A DNA stretch of 64,000 nucleotides from Saprospiraceae bacterium (GTDB taxonomy: Bacteria > Bacteroidota > Bacteroidia > Chitinophagales > Saprospiraceae): positions 26,527-90,526 of the forward strand of contig JADKEB010000020.1 in assembly GCA_016718205.1 (NCBI GenBank), in the 5' to 3' direction. Shown here one piece after another: positions 48,572 through 58,909 of the stretch (position 1 is the stretch's first letter; every line of letters begins with the position of its first letter). The notes beneath the pieces are model-generated. The model saw only the letters and a list, made by a program, of their open reading frames with translations. It was not told the origin of the DNA and searched no databases. The position numbers and the translations under genes were made by a program.

Positions 48572-49378
48572 ATGACTTCATATGCATTTGTAAACGGCAA
48601 TATAGTACCTTCACACGACGCCAATGTCCATATCAGCGATATAGGACTATTGCGAGGGTATGGTGTTTTTGATTTTTTCCGTGTAGTCGATGGCAAACCC
48701 GTTTTCCTGGAAGACTATTTGGATCGATTTGAAAGATCTGTGGCAGGACTCCATCTCACACTTCCTTACACACGACAGTATCTCACCGAAAAAATATACG
48801 AAATCATCTCTCTTCATCAGCATCCGCTCTTAGGTATAAAACTATTGTGCACAGGAGGTTATTCCTCTGATGGATATACTCCTACACACTCTAATGTCTT
48901 CATGTTGGCCAATCCTTTCAGGTTTCACCCATACGAACAGGGTTTGAAGCTGATGAAAGTAGACTATTTACGGGAATTGTATCAGATCAAAAGTATCAAT
49001 TATCTGAAGCCTATATCTGTCATACCACAACTAAAGGCTATCGGTGCAGATGATGTTTTGTACCACAAAGATAGTCTGATATCAGAATCATCCAGGTCCA
49101 ATATATTTATGGTAAAAAATGGTATACTTATCACCCCTTCAGATGGTATACTGGAAGGTATTACACGTAAGAAAATTTTATCTTTTGCACAAGAGGTGTT
49201 GCCTCTGGAAGTGAGACCAATAACTGTGGAAGAATTGATGGGAGCAGATGAAGTATTTCTTTCAGCCAGCACCAAGAGAATTTCACCTGTAACTGCCATC
49301 GACGATGTTTTATTTGAAAGTGGTCCTTTCACCAAAAAACTTTTTGACAGACTGCTGGAAGCAGAAAAAAATTCATAA
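48572..49378 (+). CDS. Class IV aminotransferase (BCAT/D-amino acid type)
   Basis: A PLP-dependent fold-IV enzyme of 268 residues. The Schiff-base lysine is probably in IKSINYL, and SESSRSNIF supplies the PLP-ring glutamate. GVFDFFRVVDGKPVFLEDYL is the family N-terminal block. It could be a branched-chain aminotransferase, D-alanine transaminase or aminodeoxychorismate lyase; the sequence does not decide. Confidence 0.85.
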   Translation: MTSYAFVNGNIVPSHDANVHISDIGLLRGYGVFDFFRVVDGKPVFLEDYLDRFERSVAGLHLTLPYTRQYLTEKIYEIISLHQHPLLGIKLLCTGGYSSDGYTPTHSNVFMLANPFRFHPYEQGLKLMKVDYLRELYQIKSINYLKPISVIPQLKAIGADDVLYHKDSLISESSRSNIFMVKNGILITPSDGILEGITRKKILSFAQEVLPLEVRPITVEELMGADEVFLSASTKRISPVTAIDDVLFESGPFTKKLFDRLLEAEKNS

Positions 49379-49396
49379 ACCAACATCGCGAAGACC

Positions 49397-50659
49397 ATGA
49401 TAAAGTATTTTTATTTTCTGTTTTTTGCTTTTATCTCCTGCACTCCAAATGCCCAACAATTTCCCAAGGAAATATATCTCGCTTATGACAACTATAAAGA
49501 ACCTTCCTTTAAAGTAAAAAGATTTAAACATAGTGACGTTGTTCAACTTATCGAAAAACACAAAACTATTCCGGATTTTATCATCACTGAAGCAGGAAAA
49601 TCTTTTGAAGACAGAAGTATTTATCAAGTGAAATTCGGCAAAGGACCTGTCAAACTTTTGCTATGGTCACAGATGCATGGCAATGAAGCAACAGCCACCA
49701 TGGCTTTGTTTGATATCTTTAATTTTTTGAAAGCCTCAGGAGATAACTTTGACTCATTTCGCAAAGAATTAGCAGAAAAGGCCACTATTAATTTTATCCC
49801 AATGCTCAATCCTGATGGTGCTGAAAAGTGGCAAAGAAGGACGGCTCAGGAAATAGATATGAATCGGGATGCTCTCAGATTAGTTTGTCCTGAATCAAGA
49901 TTGCTGAAAAACCTACAACAAACATTAAAGCCTGATTTTGGGTACAACCTCCACGACCAGGATCACAGAATAAGTGCCGGGGTTTCAAAAAATCCGGCTA
50001 CTATTTCTTTTCTGGCCTCTGCATATGATCATGAATTAAGTATGAATGGTGTAAGGAAAAGATCAGTGCAATTGATTTCAAAAATGAATAAAGATTTGCA
50101 ACAGTTTATTCCGGGGCAGATAGCCAGATACCCCGATGATCATGAGCCAAGAGCATTCGGTGACAATATTCAAAAATGGGGAACCAGCTTGATTTTGATA
50201 GAGTCTGGTGGCTATAAAAATGATCCGGAAAAAATGTATATTCGTAAGCTCAATTTTGTATCTATACTTTCTTCCTTTCACCATATCATCCATAAGACCT
50301 ACACTAAAGAGACACATTCTGAATATGAGAAAATACCGGAAAATAAAAACTTCCTTCATGACCTGATCATCAGAAATGTTGCTTTAACAGCCAACAATAC
50401 AACTTATAAGGCAGATATTGCTATCTCCAGGAATGAACTTACTTCTGACGATTTTCTCACATACACTTACAAATCTGTGATTTCAGACATTGGTGATTTG
50501 AGCACATATTATGGTTTTGAAGAGATGGATGCAAAGGGTGCCGCAATCACACTACAAAATGATACAATATTTACTCCCAAAGTGGGTATGCCGGCCAGCT
50601 TCGTACTGAAGGACCTCGGTGGTAAAAAAACTGTAGTCAATAATGGATTTAAAGAATAA
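49397..50659 (+). CDS. M14-family zinc carboxypeptidase, exported
   Basis: A 420-residue secreted peptidase. The N-terminal hydrophobic segment ending FISC may be a lipoprotein or plain signal peptide. The zinc motif HGNE is at H94-E97; NMNRD-like DMNRDA and the third ligand in NLHDQDHR follow. The C-terminal quarter is beta-rich and not recognised. It follows the aminotransferase by 18 bases. Confidence 0.82.
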   Translation: MIKYFYFLFFAFISCTPNAQQFPKEIYLAYDNYKEPSFKVKRFKHSDVVQLIEKHKTIPDFIITEAGKSFEDRSIYQVKFGKGPVKLLLWSQMHGNEATATMALFDIFNFLKASGDNFDSFRKELAEKATINFIPMLNPDGAEKWQRRTAQEIDMNRDALRLVCPESRLLKNLQQTLKPDFGYNLHDQDHRISAGVSKNPATISFLASAYDHELSMNGVRKRSVQLISKMNKDLQQFIPGQIARYPDDHEPRAFGDNIQKWGTSLILIESGGYKNDPEKMYIRKLNFVSILSSFHHIIHKTYTKETHSEYEKIPENKNFLHDLIIRNVALTANNTTYKADIAISRNELTSDDFLTYTYKSVISDIGDLSTYYGFEEMDAKGAAITLQNDTIFTPKVGMPASFVLKDLGGKKTVVNNGFKE

Positions 50660-50812
50660 AAACACTCTGAATTTGTAACTCCCTCAGATAAGATATTCAT
50701 TTCTAAAATAAATCATGCTGAAGTTATGATCACGCTGAAGCCAGATAGGTTTTGATTGATAGACTTTGACACGTTTGCGTCAACGGGGTAACTGAATATT
50801 TTTTGGATTTAA

Positions 50813-52368
50813 TCAACCAGACCATCCTTCTCTATCCAAGCTGCGGTATTGGATGGCTTCGGCCAGATGTTCGATCTTGATATCAGCACTTCCGGCGAGA
50901 TCAGCACCTGTACGCGCCACTTTAAGTATTCTGTCATATGCTCTGGCTGAGAGTTGCAATCTTGTCATGGCTGTCTTTAAGAGATTTGCTCCCGCAGGTG
51001 TCAACGCACACACATCACGGACCATACGACTGGGCATCTGAGCATTGCAGAAGATACCTTGCTGATCCTTAAATCTTTCGTTCTGGATTTCACGGGCTCT
51101 GATGACCCGTTCTACAATTTGTTCACTTGTTTCACTTTTGTATTCGTGATTTGCAAGTTCGTCATAAGAGACTGGTGTCACTTCTACATGCAGGTCTATA
51201 CGGTCGAGAAGCGGACCTGAAATTTTAGTCAGATATTTTTTGACTACGCCCGGGCCACATACACATTCTTTCTCCGGATGATTGTAGAATCCGCAAGGAC
51301 ATGGATTCATAGAAGCTATGAGCATAAAACTGGAAGGATAGTCCACTGACACTTTTGCCCTTGAGATAGTGACTCTTCTTTCTTCCATGGGTTGACGCAT
51401 GACTTCCAGTACCTGACGCTTGAATTCGGGTAACTCATCAAGAAACAATACTCCATTGTGCGCCAAGGATATTTCACCTGGATTGGGATTTGATCCACCG
51501 CCAACAAGTGCAACATCGCTGATAGTATGGTGCGGTGACCTGAAAGGTCGTTCAGTTACGAGCGATGAATTAGCACCTAAAACTCCAGCTACAGAATGGA
51601 TTTTAGTAGTTTCTAAAGCTTCAAAAAGGTTTAACGGTGGTAAGATAGTGGGTAGCCTTCTTGCAAGCATTGTTTTCCCTGCACCTGGTGGCCCAATCAG
51701 TATGACATTGTGTCCACCTGCAGCAGCGATTTCAAGAGCTCTTTTGATATTATCCTGACCTTTTACATCACTGAAATTGATAGCATACTGGTTGCTTGTA
51801 TCTGCAAATACTTCCCGAGTATCATATTCAACAGGTTTCATTTCGACTTCCCCATTCATAAAATCTATAGCTTCCCTTAGGTTTTCGATCCCATAGACTG
51901 CTATACCATTGACGATGGCCGCTTCCTCGCATTTTCCTTGGGCAAAATAAAGGACTTAAAGCCTTCTTTTCTTGCCTGTATTGCTATAGGAAGGGCACCT
52001 TTGATCGGACGCAAAGCACCATCAAGCGCCAGTTCGCCCATAAATAATACTTTATCAAGTTCAGTGGCACTGACCTGTCCGGTTGATGCCAGTATACCCA
52101 TAGCAATGGGCAGATCATAAGATGATCCTTCTTTTCTGATGTCTGCAGGTGCCAGATTGACCACCAATTTGACCCGCGGGACTTGCAAACCAATGTTTTT
52201 TATGGATGCTTCTATCCTTTGCCACCCTTCTTTGACGGCATTGTCAGGCAAACCAACCAACCAATACATCTGTTTTCCAGCTGCTACATTGCCACCAGCG
52301 TTGACTTCTACAGTGATAGTTTGTGCTTCAACACCGTGAACCGCAGAAGCATAGGATTTAGAAAGCAT
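50813..52368 (-). CDS. comM: YifB/ComM-family Mg chelatase-like AAA+ protein, frameshifted
   Basis: ComM helicases extend heteroduplex in natural transformation. The N-terminal piece ends ILPKENAR before running off frame; the C-terminal piece has the Walker A GPPGAGKTMLARRLP, Walker B FLDELPEF, the SFMLIASMNPCPCGF zinc-like cysteines and the Mg-chelatase C-terminal domain. One G missing on the coding strand (CC at 51925-51926 on the plus strand) separates them; restored, the protein reads NAREAAIVNGIAVYG and is about 518 residues, the normal size. Confidence 0.88.
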
Positions 52369-52597
52369 ATTTAAAAGCTATTAAGTAATTCAGGTTTAAA
52401 GGTAAACAATCCTTCATAATTGAGCATTTGTTTGCACAACAAATTACAATTTTTACCATTTTGACAAAGATTACTCAAGCAATTCAGTATTACTCTCAAT
52501 AGATTTGCAGTGTGAGCATTATTTTGCATTAAAATATCTTTAAGCAATAAATTTATCAAATTTTACGAATTTTGAGTGAAGAATAAATGGCGGATCC

Positions 52598-52720
52598 TCA
52601 TAGATCACTTTCATCATCATCGTCATCATCTTTTGCAGGTCCGTTGAGTTTCCACAAAATAAATCCGAATCCCGCAATAAGATGCAGTATGATGATACCT
52701 ACTAGAATATTGGTGATCAT
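52598..52720 (-). CDS. Small membrane protein with acidic tail
   Basis: A 40-residue protein: one transmembrane helix (ILVGIIILHLIAGFGFILW) followed by KLNGPAKDDDDDDESDL. The start is ATG and the frame is clean. Such tiny membrane proteins are seen elsewhere, but no family is recognised. It lies upstream of comM on the same strand. Confidence 0.5.
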   Translation of the reverse strand: MITNILVGIIILHLIAGFGFILWKLNGPAKDDDDDDESDL

Positions 52721-52911
52721 ATTAAAATCATTTAATCTTTCGATTTGCAAATATCTCCTCTTTCAGACGATTTGTTCAAAAAGATGATAAAAATCATGAA
52801 TTTGATATGGGTAATACATCAAATCAAAGTAGTTTTGCAACTTTATTTGAAGCCGAATTGTTAAAATAGCTATTTGGTGAATATTGACTTTACTGCGATT
52901 AGATATATATA

Positions 52912-53919
52912 ATGTTCAAGACTGATATACTTATTATTGGAGCAGGTCCTGTAGGATTGTTTACTGTTTTTGAAGCCGGATTACTCAAGTTAAAATGCCA
53001 TCTGGTAGATTCTCTCGGACAGCCTGGAGGACAGCTTACAGAAATATATCCAAAAAAACCTATCTATGATATACCAGGGTATCCAAGTGTTCTCGCCAGC
53101 GATCTTGTCGCCAATCTGATGAATCAAATCGAGCCTTTCAAGCCGGAATTTACCCTTGGAGAAAGAGCTGAAAGACTGGAAAAAACTGAAGATAATCTTT
53201 ACAAACTTACCACCAGCAAAGGCACAATCATATACGCACCCGTAGTTGCTATAGCTGGTGGTTTAGGTTGTTTTGAACCACGAAAACCACCAATTGACAA
53301 TATTGACCACTTCGAGGATAAAGGTGTAGACTACATCATCAAAGATCCTGAAAAATACAGAGGTAAAAAAGTACTTGTAGCCGGAGGTGGTGATTCTGCC
53401 CTGGACTGGAGCATCATCCTGTCTGATATCGCAGCAGAAGTGGCACTCATACACCGCAGAACTTCTTTCAGAGGCGCGCTGGATTCCGTTGAAAAAGTAA
53501 TGGAACTGGCTAATAATGGAAAGATACATCTTATCACCAATGCACAGGCCATCGGTCTGAACGGAAATGGTGTACTGCAGGAAGTCATCATTGAAGAAGA
53601 AGGAAAGGACAACTATCCTTATAAAGCTGATCATTTTATACCCTTATTTGGCTTAGCTCCCAAACTCGGGTCTATCGCAGACTGGGGCCTTGAAATTAAG
53701 GACAATGCTATAGTGGTTGATACCTATGATTACAGTACCGACGTACCAGGTATATATGCAATAGGTGACATCAATACGTATCCGGGTAAGCTGAAGTTGA
53801 TTTTATGCGGCTTCCATGAAGGTACGCTAATGGTTCAGTCGGCGTTTAAATACATCTATCCGGACCAGAAGTTGTCTTTTAAGTACACTACTGTTTCAGG
53901 TGTCAACGGATTTGAGTAA
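52912..53919 (+). CDS. Ferredoxin--NADP reductase (thioredoxin-reductase-like)
   Basis: A flavoprotein of 335 residues of the TrxR-like FNR type. The FAD-binding GAGPVG is at residues 10-15, GQPGGQLTEIYPKKPIYDIP is the family block, and the NADPH domain has AGGGDSALDW without the CxxC of thioredoxin reductase. It transfers electrons between NADPH and ferredoxin. A [2Fe-2S] ferredoxin gene lies next to it and is a plausible partner. Confidence 0.92.
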   Translation: MFKTDILIIGAGPVGLFTVFEAGLLKLKCHLVDSLGQPGGQLTEIYPKKPIYDIPGYPSVLASDLVANLMNQIEPFKPEFTLGERAERLEKTEDNLYKLTTSKGTIIYAPVVAIAGGLGCFEPRKPPIDNIDHFEDKGVDYIIKDPEKYRGKKVLVAGGGDSALDWSIILSDIAAEVALIHRRTSFRGALDSVEKVMELANNGKIHLITNAQAIGLNGNGVLQEVIIEEEGKDNYPYKADHFIPLFGLAPKLGSIADWGLEIKDNAIVVDTYDYSTDVPGIYAIGDINTYPGKLKLILCGFHEGTLMVQSAFKYIYPDQKLSFKYTTVSGVNGFE

Positions 53920-54012
53920 GGAGTTGGCAAATTTTTGCACGAAATGCAGTCATGATACTATCAGATTCATTCATTAGGTGACAAGAATCACACAAGAGTA
54001 ATTAATCCATCT

Positions 54013-54020
54013 TATCTTTG
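54013..54020 (+). promoter_or_regulatory. Candidate -7 box of the ferredoxin gene
   Basis: TATCTTTG, 24 bases before the ferredoxin ATG. Confidence 0.45.
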
Positions 54021-54044
54021 AACCCTAAATCTTAAAAAATCCGG

Positions 54045-54374
54045 ATGGATAATATAATAAGTCTTACAGTAATAGATAGAGATGGAGCTGAACATTGTCT
54101 CGAAGCTCCTACGGATATGGCCATGAATGTCATGGAAGTCTGCAAATCATATGAATTACCAGTGGAAGGTATTTGTGGTGGAATGGCCTTGTGTGCATCT
54201 TGCCATGTATATGTATTGAGCGATCACGAGCTGTCAGAACCATCTGAAGATGAAGAAAATATGCTTGATCAGGCTTTCTTTGTAAAATCCAACTCCAGAC
54301 TAGGTTGTCAATTGAAAATATCAGAAAACTTAAACGGACTCATCGTAGAGTTAGCACCAGTAGGCGCTGTATGA
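54045..54374 (+). CDS. [2Fe-2S] adrenodoxin-type ferredoxin
   Basis: A 109-residue ferredoxin. The cluster cysteines are C44-x5-C50-x2-C53 and C88, the arrangement of adrenodoxin- or Isc-type proteins. Small, acidic and soluble. Downstream of the ferredoxin reductase gene but with its own -7 box. Confidence 0.93.
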   Translation: MDNIISLTVIDRDGAEHCLEAPTDMAMNVMEVCKSYELPVEGICGGMALCASCHVYVLSDHELSEPSEDEENMLDQAFFVKSNSRLGCQLKISENLNGLIVELAPVGAV

Positions 54375-54422
54375 ATTTAGTATAGTACCTGTTTATTACG
54401 AATTTTGTATTAGTCTAAGGCT

Positions 54423-54573
54423 CTGTTAATAAATAAATGGTGCAGAATTGGCGAAGTTAATTTGTTCTTTTTCAAGGCGTAAATGAGGCGAATAGCTTTA
54501 GCTATTTAACGATTTTACAACGCAGAAAAAGAGCAAAAGAACGAGACAAAATGTATCAGTTATTTTTTAACAG
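54423..54573. repeat. MITE-like inverted repeat
   Basis: CTGTTAATAAATAA / TTATTTTTTAACAG are inverted termini with one mismatch. Inside, TTGTTCTTTTTC pairs partly with GAAAAAGAGCAAAAGAAC. No coding capacity. The termini differ from the 39374/58728 family. Confidence 0.6.
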
Positions 54574-54779
54574 TGCTTAACTTTGGATTACTCATATACT
54601 CTCATAGCTTCACCAGAAAACTCTCCATTGTTTTTTACGATGAACCAAAACCATCGTCTTGATCAAAAGAAAAATCTACTTTTAATTGATCCATCATTCA
54701 ACACTTACCTTAACACCAGGACTAAAAATACTTTTACAATAACACTAACTTTAAAAACCGTATAAATCGTATATTTTTT

Positions 54780-54787
54780 TACCTTTG
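54780..54787 (+). promoter_or_regulatory. Candidate -7 box for the large M14 peptidase
   Basis: TACCTTTG, 24 bases before the start codon. Confidence 0.45.
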
Positions 54788-54811
54788 GCGGTCAAATACA
54801 TCTTCTGAATA

Positions 54812-57352
54812 ATGAAATCATCCTTATCTCTTTTCTGTTTTTTTTTAGTATCTGTGGTTCTTGTAAGCCAAAAAAATATTTTGTCTCCCACCCAATATTT
54901 TAAACACTATGGCAAACAACATTCATTACACCACCAAATCATAGAATATATCAAATATGTAGATCAACAAAGTGAGCAGCTTCAATTGACCCAATATGGC
55001 GAGTCATCTCAGGGAAGACCCATGTACCTTACATTTATCTCTACAGCAGCAAACCTGAAAAACCTTGAAAATATACGACTGACCAACCTCAATAACGCAG
55101 GAGTTTCGCAACAAAAACCACAACAATCCATCGAAAAAGCATTGGTATGGTGCAGTTTTGGAGTACATGGCAATGAAGCGGGAACAACCGAGAGTGCCAT
55201 CAATATCATGTATCAATTGCTGACCAATCCCAAAGCGGGAGAATGGTTAAAAAATACAGTGATCATTCTTGACCCAAGTCTCAATCCTGATGGATATGAC
55301 AGATACGTTCATTTTTTGAAGAACGCTTCAGGCAATAATATCCATCCGAATGCTATGGACCGGGAGCATATGGAGCCCTGGCCATCAGGGAGGTACAACC
55401 ACTATATGTATGATCTCAACAGAGACTGGGCATGGCATACACAACAAGAAACCAAATCAAGGATCGTAGCCTATAATCAATGGCTGCCTCATGTGCATGC
55501 TGATTTTCATGAGATGGGATATAATTCCAATTATTTTTTCGCTCCGGCAGCAGAACCAATGCATCAATATGTCACACCCTTTCAAAGAGAATTTCAACTT
55601 GAGATAGGTAAAAATCATGCCACTTATTTTGATAAAAACGGATGGTTGTACTGGACTCGTGAGAGGTTTGATCTACTGTATCCATCTTATGGAGATACTT
55701 ACCCAAGCTACAGTGGTGCCATAGGTATGACTTATGAGCAAGCTGGTAATAGTTCATCAGGTAGGGCAATACTTTTAAGCAATGGAGACACATTGACCAT
55801 ACAGGACAAAATAGATCACAATACTGCTGTCGGATTGTCCACAGTAGAAGTCGCTTCAAAAAATGCTGAAAGACTTGTAAGCAATTTTATAGCCTATTAT
55901 AAGCAAAGTGTACAAAGTCCGGTAGGCAAATTCAAAGGATATGTACTTAAAAAGAGTCCATCTATGTCCAGACTTGCTGCAATATTTGACAATAGTGGAA
56001 TCAAATATGGTTTTGCTTCTAAAAATTCTAACGCAAGTGCTTATCACTATCAGTCAAAAGCAACAAAATCATTTGAAATTGCAAATGGGGATATGGTCAT
56101 TTCTGCCAATCAACCACGATCTCTATTACTTCAGGTATTGATGGAAGAGGAACCCACACTGACAGATTCAGCAACTTATGATATCACAGCTTGGGCATTG
56201 CCTTTTGCTTACGGCCTGGATTGTTATGCATTTTCGTCATTGCCCAAAATAGATGTTTCTGTTTCAGTTGAGACTATCAAGCCTGAGGTCAAAAATAATT
56301 CTGCTCTTGTATTTGCATATCAAATCCCCTGGAATGACCTTAGTTCAGCTCAGATACTGGGACAATTGCACAAACATGGTTTTAAAGTGAGGATGGCGGT
56401 TGCTGAATCACTTTTCAAGGGTAAAAAAATAGAAAAAGGTACACTCATGGTCACCCGAGATGATAATAAAAGGAAAAATGACTTTGAAAGTGCCCTAGAA
56501 AAGCTAACTGAAGAGTACAGAATCTACGACTTTGTCAGACATTACACGGGATTTTCTGATAAAGGCGGGGATTTGGGTGGAGGAAATTATCAGATCATAC
56601 AGGCACCAAAAGTACTTTCATTCTCAGGTAGAGGTATCAGTTCCAACTCCTGTGGTGAGATATGGCATTACTTTGATAAGACATTAAATTATCCAGTCAG
56701 TACTGTAGAATGGGATCGTTTTGACAGAATTAATCTTGCAGACTATAATACCATTATTTTACCTGATGGGGGTTACTACATCAATGAGGATAAATATAAA
56801 AAACTTGACGAATGGACCAAAAACGGCGGAAGGCTCATCGTAATAGAGGGAGCAGTCCAGCAATTTTCGGGCAAAAAGGGTCTGAATTTTGAAACCTTTG
56901 CTACTGAAGATGATAAAAAAGCAGCCGAGACGCAGGATAGAAAACTGGATCTCGATGCGAGACTAAATGACTTTGAAGGACTTGAAAGACGCAATATCAG
57001 CAAAGGAACAGCAGGCGCAATAGTGAAGAACAAAGTTGATGATAGCCATCCACTTGCTTATGGTCTTGGCAAAACGTATTATAGTCTCAAAACATCTTCA
57101 GCTACATTTGCCCTCCAGAAGGGTCTGTGGAATGTCATTCATGTGCCAAAAGCTTATGACAGCTATGGATTCATAGGTAGTGGTATGAAAAAAAGAGTGG
57201 AAGAATCTGTTTCTTTTGCCGTACAATCCAATGGGTCGGGTCAGGCGATCTTCATGGTGGACAATCCACTGTTCAGGGGATTTTGGGACAAAGGACTTCT
57301 GCTTTTTGCCAATGCTGTATTTCTTAATGGATACATACCACAAAATTATTAA
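54812..57352 (+). CDS. Large secreted M14-family metallopeptidase
   Basis: An 846-residue exported protein with a signal peptide at about 1-20. The M14 zinc motif is H119-G-N-E122, followed by the DLNRDW block and the third ligand in ADFHEMGYNSNYFF. The second half (about 480-845) contains a glutamine-amidotransferase/DJ-1-like fold (NTIILPDGGYY and WTKNGGRLIVIEG), a fusion common in Bacteroidota peptidases. No type IX sorting tail is evident. Confidence 0.88.
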   Translation: MKSSLSLFCFFLVSVVLVSQKNILSPTQYFKHYGKQHSLHHQIIEYIKYVDQQSEQLQLTQYGESSQGRPMYLTFISTAANLKNLENIRLTNLNNAGVSQQKPQQSIEKALVWCSFGVHGNEAGTTESAINIMYQLLTNPKAGEWLKNTVIILDPSLNPDGYDRYVHFLKNASGNNIHPNAMDREHMEPWPSGRYNHYMYDLNRDWAWHTQQETKSRIVAYNQWLPHVHADFHEMGYNSNYFFAPAAEPMHQYVTPFQREFQLEIGKNHATYFDKNGWLYWTRERFDLLYPSYGDTYPSYSGAIGMTYEQAGNSSSGRAILLSNGDTLTIQDKIDHNTAVGLSTVEVASKNAERLVSNFIAYYKQSVQSPVGKFKGYVLKKSPSMSRLAAIFDNSGIKYGFASKNSNASAYHYQSKATKSFEIANGDMVISANQPRSLLLQVLMEEEPTLTDSATYDITAWALPFAYGLDCYAFSSLPKIDVSVSVETIKPEVKNNSALVFAYQIPWNDLSSAQILGQLHKHGFKVRMAVAESLFKGKKIEKGTLMVTRDDNKRKNDFESALEKLTEEYRIYDFVRHYTGFSDKGGDLGGGNYQIIQAPKVLSFSGRGISSNSCGEIWHYFDKTLNYPVSTVEWDRFDRINLADYNTIILPDGGYYINEDKYKKLDEWTKNGGRLIVIEGAVQQFSGKKGLNFETFATEDDKKAAETQDRKLDLDARLNDFEGLERRNISKGTAGAIVKNKVDDSHPLAYGLGKTYYSLKTSSATFALQKGLWNVIHVPKAYDSYGFIGSGMKKRVEESVSFAVQSNGSGQAIFMVDNPLFRGFWDKGLLLFANAVFLNGYIPQNY

Positions 57353-57359
57353 TACATAG

Positions 57360-58601
57360 ATGATCAGTTTTATTGACATACCTGAAAACAGTGATTTTAC
57401 CATTTATAATATTCCTTTTGGGATATTTAAAAAATTTGACTCCGATTACACTGCTGCTTGTACACGTATAGGAGATACGATCGTTGATTTGCATCAATGT
57501 ATGGCTTCCGGTTTATTTAGTAAAATAGCATTACCTGAGAGTATTTTTAAAACTGACCAACTCAATCCATTTATTGCTTTAGGAAAAGGAGTGACACATG
57601 CCGTCAGGACAATACTTCAGGATGCATTGGTCACGGGTGGAGGATTACAGCAACTTTCAAAACAGAATAAACATATCCTTATTCCAGTTGATGGTGTACA
57701 TATGCTGCTTCCCATTCACATAGGAGATTATACAGACTTCTATTCCAGCCGCGAGCATGCCACCAATGTAGGTGTGATGTTCCGAGATCCTGCCAATGCA
57801 TTGTTGCCCAATTGGCTGCATCTTCCGGTAGGATACCACGGGCGAGCGTCATCTATCGTAGTATCAGGTACGGAAATCAGGCGACCAAAAGGTCAGACTA
57901 TGCCTGACGGAGCTACACAGCCTGTTTTCGGTCCAACAAAACAGCTTGATTTTGAGCTTGAAATGGCATTTGTGATTGGAAAAGACAGCACCCTTGGACA
58001 ATCCATATCAGTTGACAATGCTGAAGATTATATTTTTGGCCTCATGTTGTTTAATGACTGGTCGGCACGCGATATACAGAAATGGGAGTACGTACCTCTG
58101 GGCCCATTCCTCGCAAAAAACTTTGCTTCGACGCTATCTCCATGGATAGTCACTCTTGAAGCTTTGGAGATTTTCAGGACTCCGGGACCTGAGCAAAATC
58201 CAACACCTCTACCTTATCTGCAGTCTAAAGGTAAAAACAACTATGATATCAGGCTATCTGTAGATATTGAGTCTGAAAATGGTCAATCTCTAAGAGTTTC
58301 TACCTCCAATTTTAAATATATGTACTGGAATATGAGCCAGCAATTGGCGCACCATACTGTCAATGGCTGTAATGTCAGGGTTGGTGATCTGCTGGCTTCA
58401 GGTACGATAAGTGGTCCGACTCCGGATTCATATGGGTCAATGCTCGAAATCTGCTGGAAAGGTACAAAACCGGTTGAAATGCCGGACGGAACACAACGAA
58501 GATTTATCAATGATGGCGATACCGTCGTCATGCGCGGATGGTGCGAAAAGGATGGCATACGCATTGGCTTCGGAGAATGTGATGGTAGAATTGAAAAATA
58601 G
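57360..58601 (+). CDS. fahA: Fumarylacetoacetase
   Basis: Catalyses the last step of tyrosine degradation, splitting fumarylacetoacetate into fumarate and acetoacetate. It is 413 residues, the normal size. The metal ligands D126, E199, E201 and D233 and the catalytic H133 (DFYSSREHATNVG) are all at the canonical positions. It starts 8 bases after the peptidase stop. No other tyrosine-degradation gene is in the window. Confidence 0.95.
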   Translation: MISFIDIPENSDFTIYNIPFGIFKKFDSDYTAACTRIGDTIVDLHQCMASGLFSKIALPESIFKTDQLNPFIALGKGVTHAVRTILQDALVTGGGLQQLSKQNKHILIPVDGVHMLLPIHIGDYTDFYSSREHATNVGVMFRDPANALLPNWLHLPVGYHGRASSIVVSGTEIRRPKGQTMPDGATQPVFGPTKQLDFELEMAFVIGKDSTLGQSISVDNAEDYIFGLMLFNDWSARDIQKWEYVPLGPFLAKNFASTLSPWIVTLEALEIFRTPGPEQNPTPLPYLQSKGKNNYDIRLSVDIESENGQSLRVSTSNFKYMYWNMSQQLAHHTVNGCNVRVGDLLASGTISGPTPDSYGSMLEICWKGTKPVEMPDGTQRRFINDGDTVVMRGWCEKDGIRIGFGECDGRIEK

Positions 58602-58727
58602 ATGGCGTATTCCATTTTTCCATTCAATTGTTATAAAATCCATTTGTCACCCTTTAGGATGGGGTAAAACAAAAGGAATTTTTATTGAAATGCAATTTTT
58701 GGGATACACCCATAATAAGAGTATGTT

Positions 58728-58878
58728 TAAACTTTTATCATTTGGCTCCAAGCGGCAAATTTAATTTTAGCCAGCGTTATATTTTTCGCCGTAACTTCCG
58801 GCTACGACTGCAAAATATGCCTTGTCCAAAATTAAATTTTCTCACTTTCGCTCAAACATAAAAATTTAAACATACTCT
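58728..58878. mobile_element. MITE-like element, copy 2
   Basis: AGAGTATGTTTAAACTTTTA at the left and the complementary AAATTTAAACATACTCT at the right (20 of 21 bases pair). Inside, AAATTTAATTTT / AAAATTAAATTT form a perfect inner stem around a GC-richer centre. The termini match those of the element at 39374. Confidence 0.7.
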
Positions 58879-58909
58879 AAATTCAATCAATCAAAAACAA
58901 AACAATATT

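Larger units (their letters stand above)
54375..54811. other. Intergenic region
   Basis: Holds a long inverted-repeat element (54423-54573) and a -7 box (54780-54787). A 60-codon frame at 54583 is not convincing. Confidence 0.5.

Noticed and set aside
52371..52559. 62-codon minus-strand frame upstream of comM
   Set aside because: No recognisable family or start context; probably chance, although not excluded.
54583..54765. 60-codon plus-strand frame
   Set aside because: It has a biased composition and lies in a region with repeats and a promoter, with no supporting signal.
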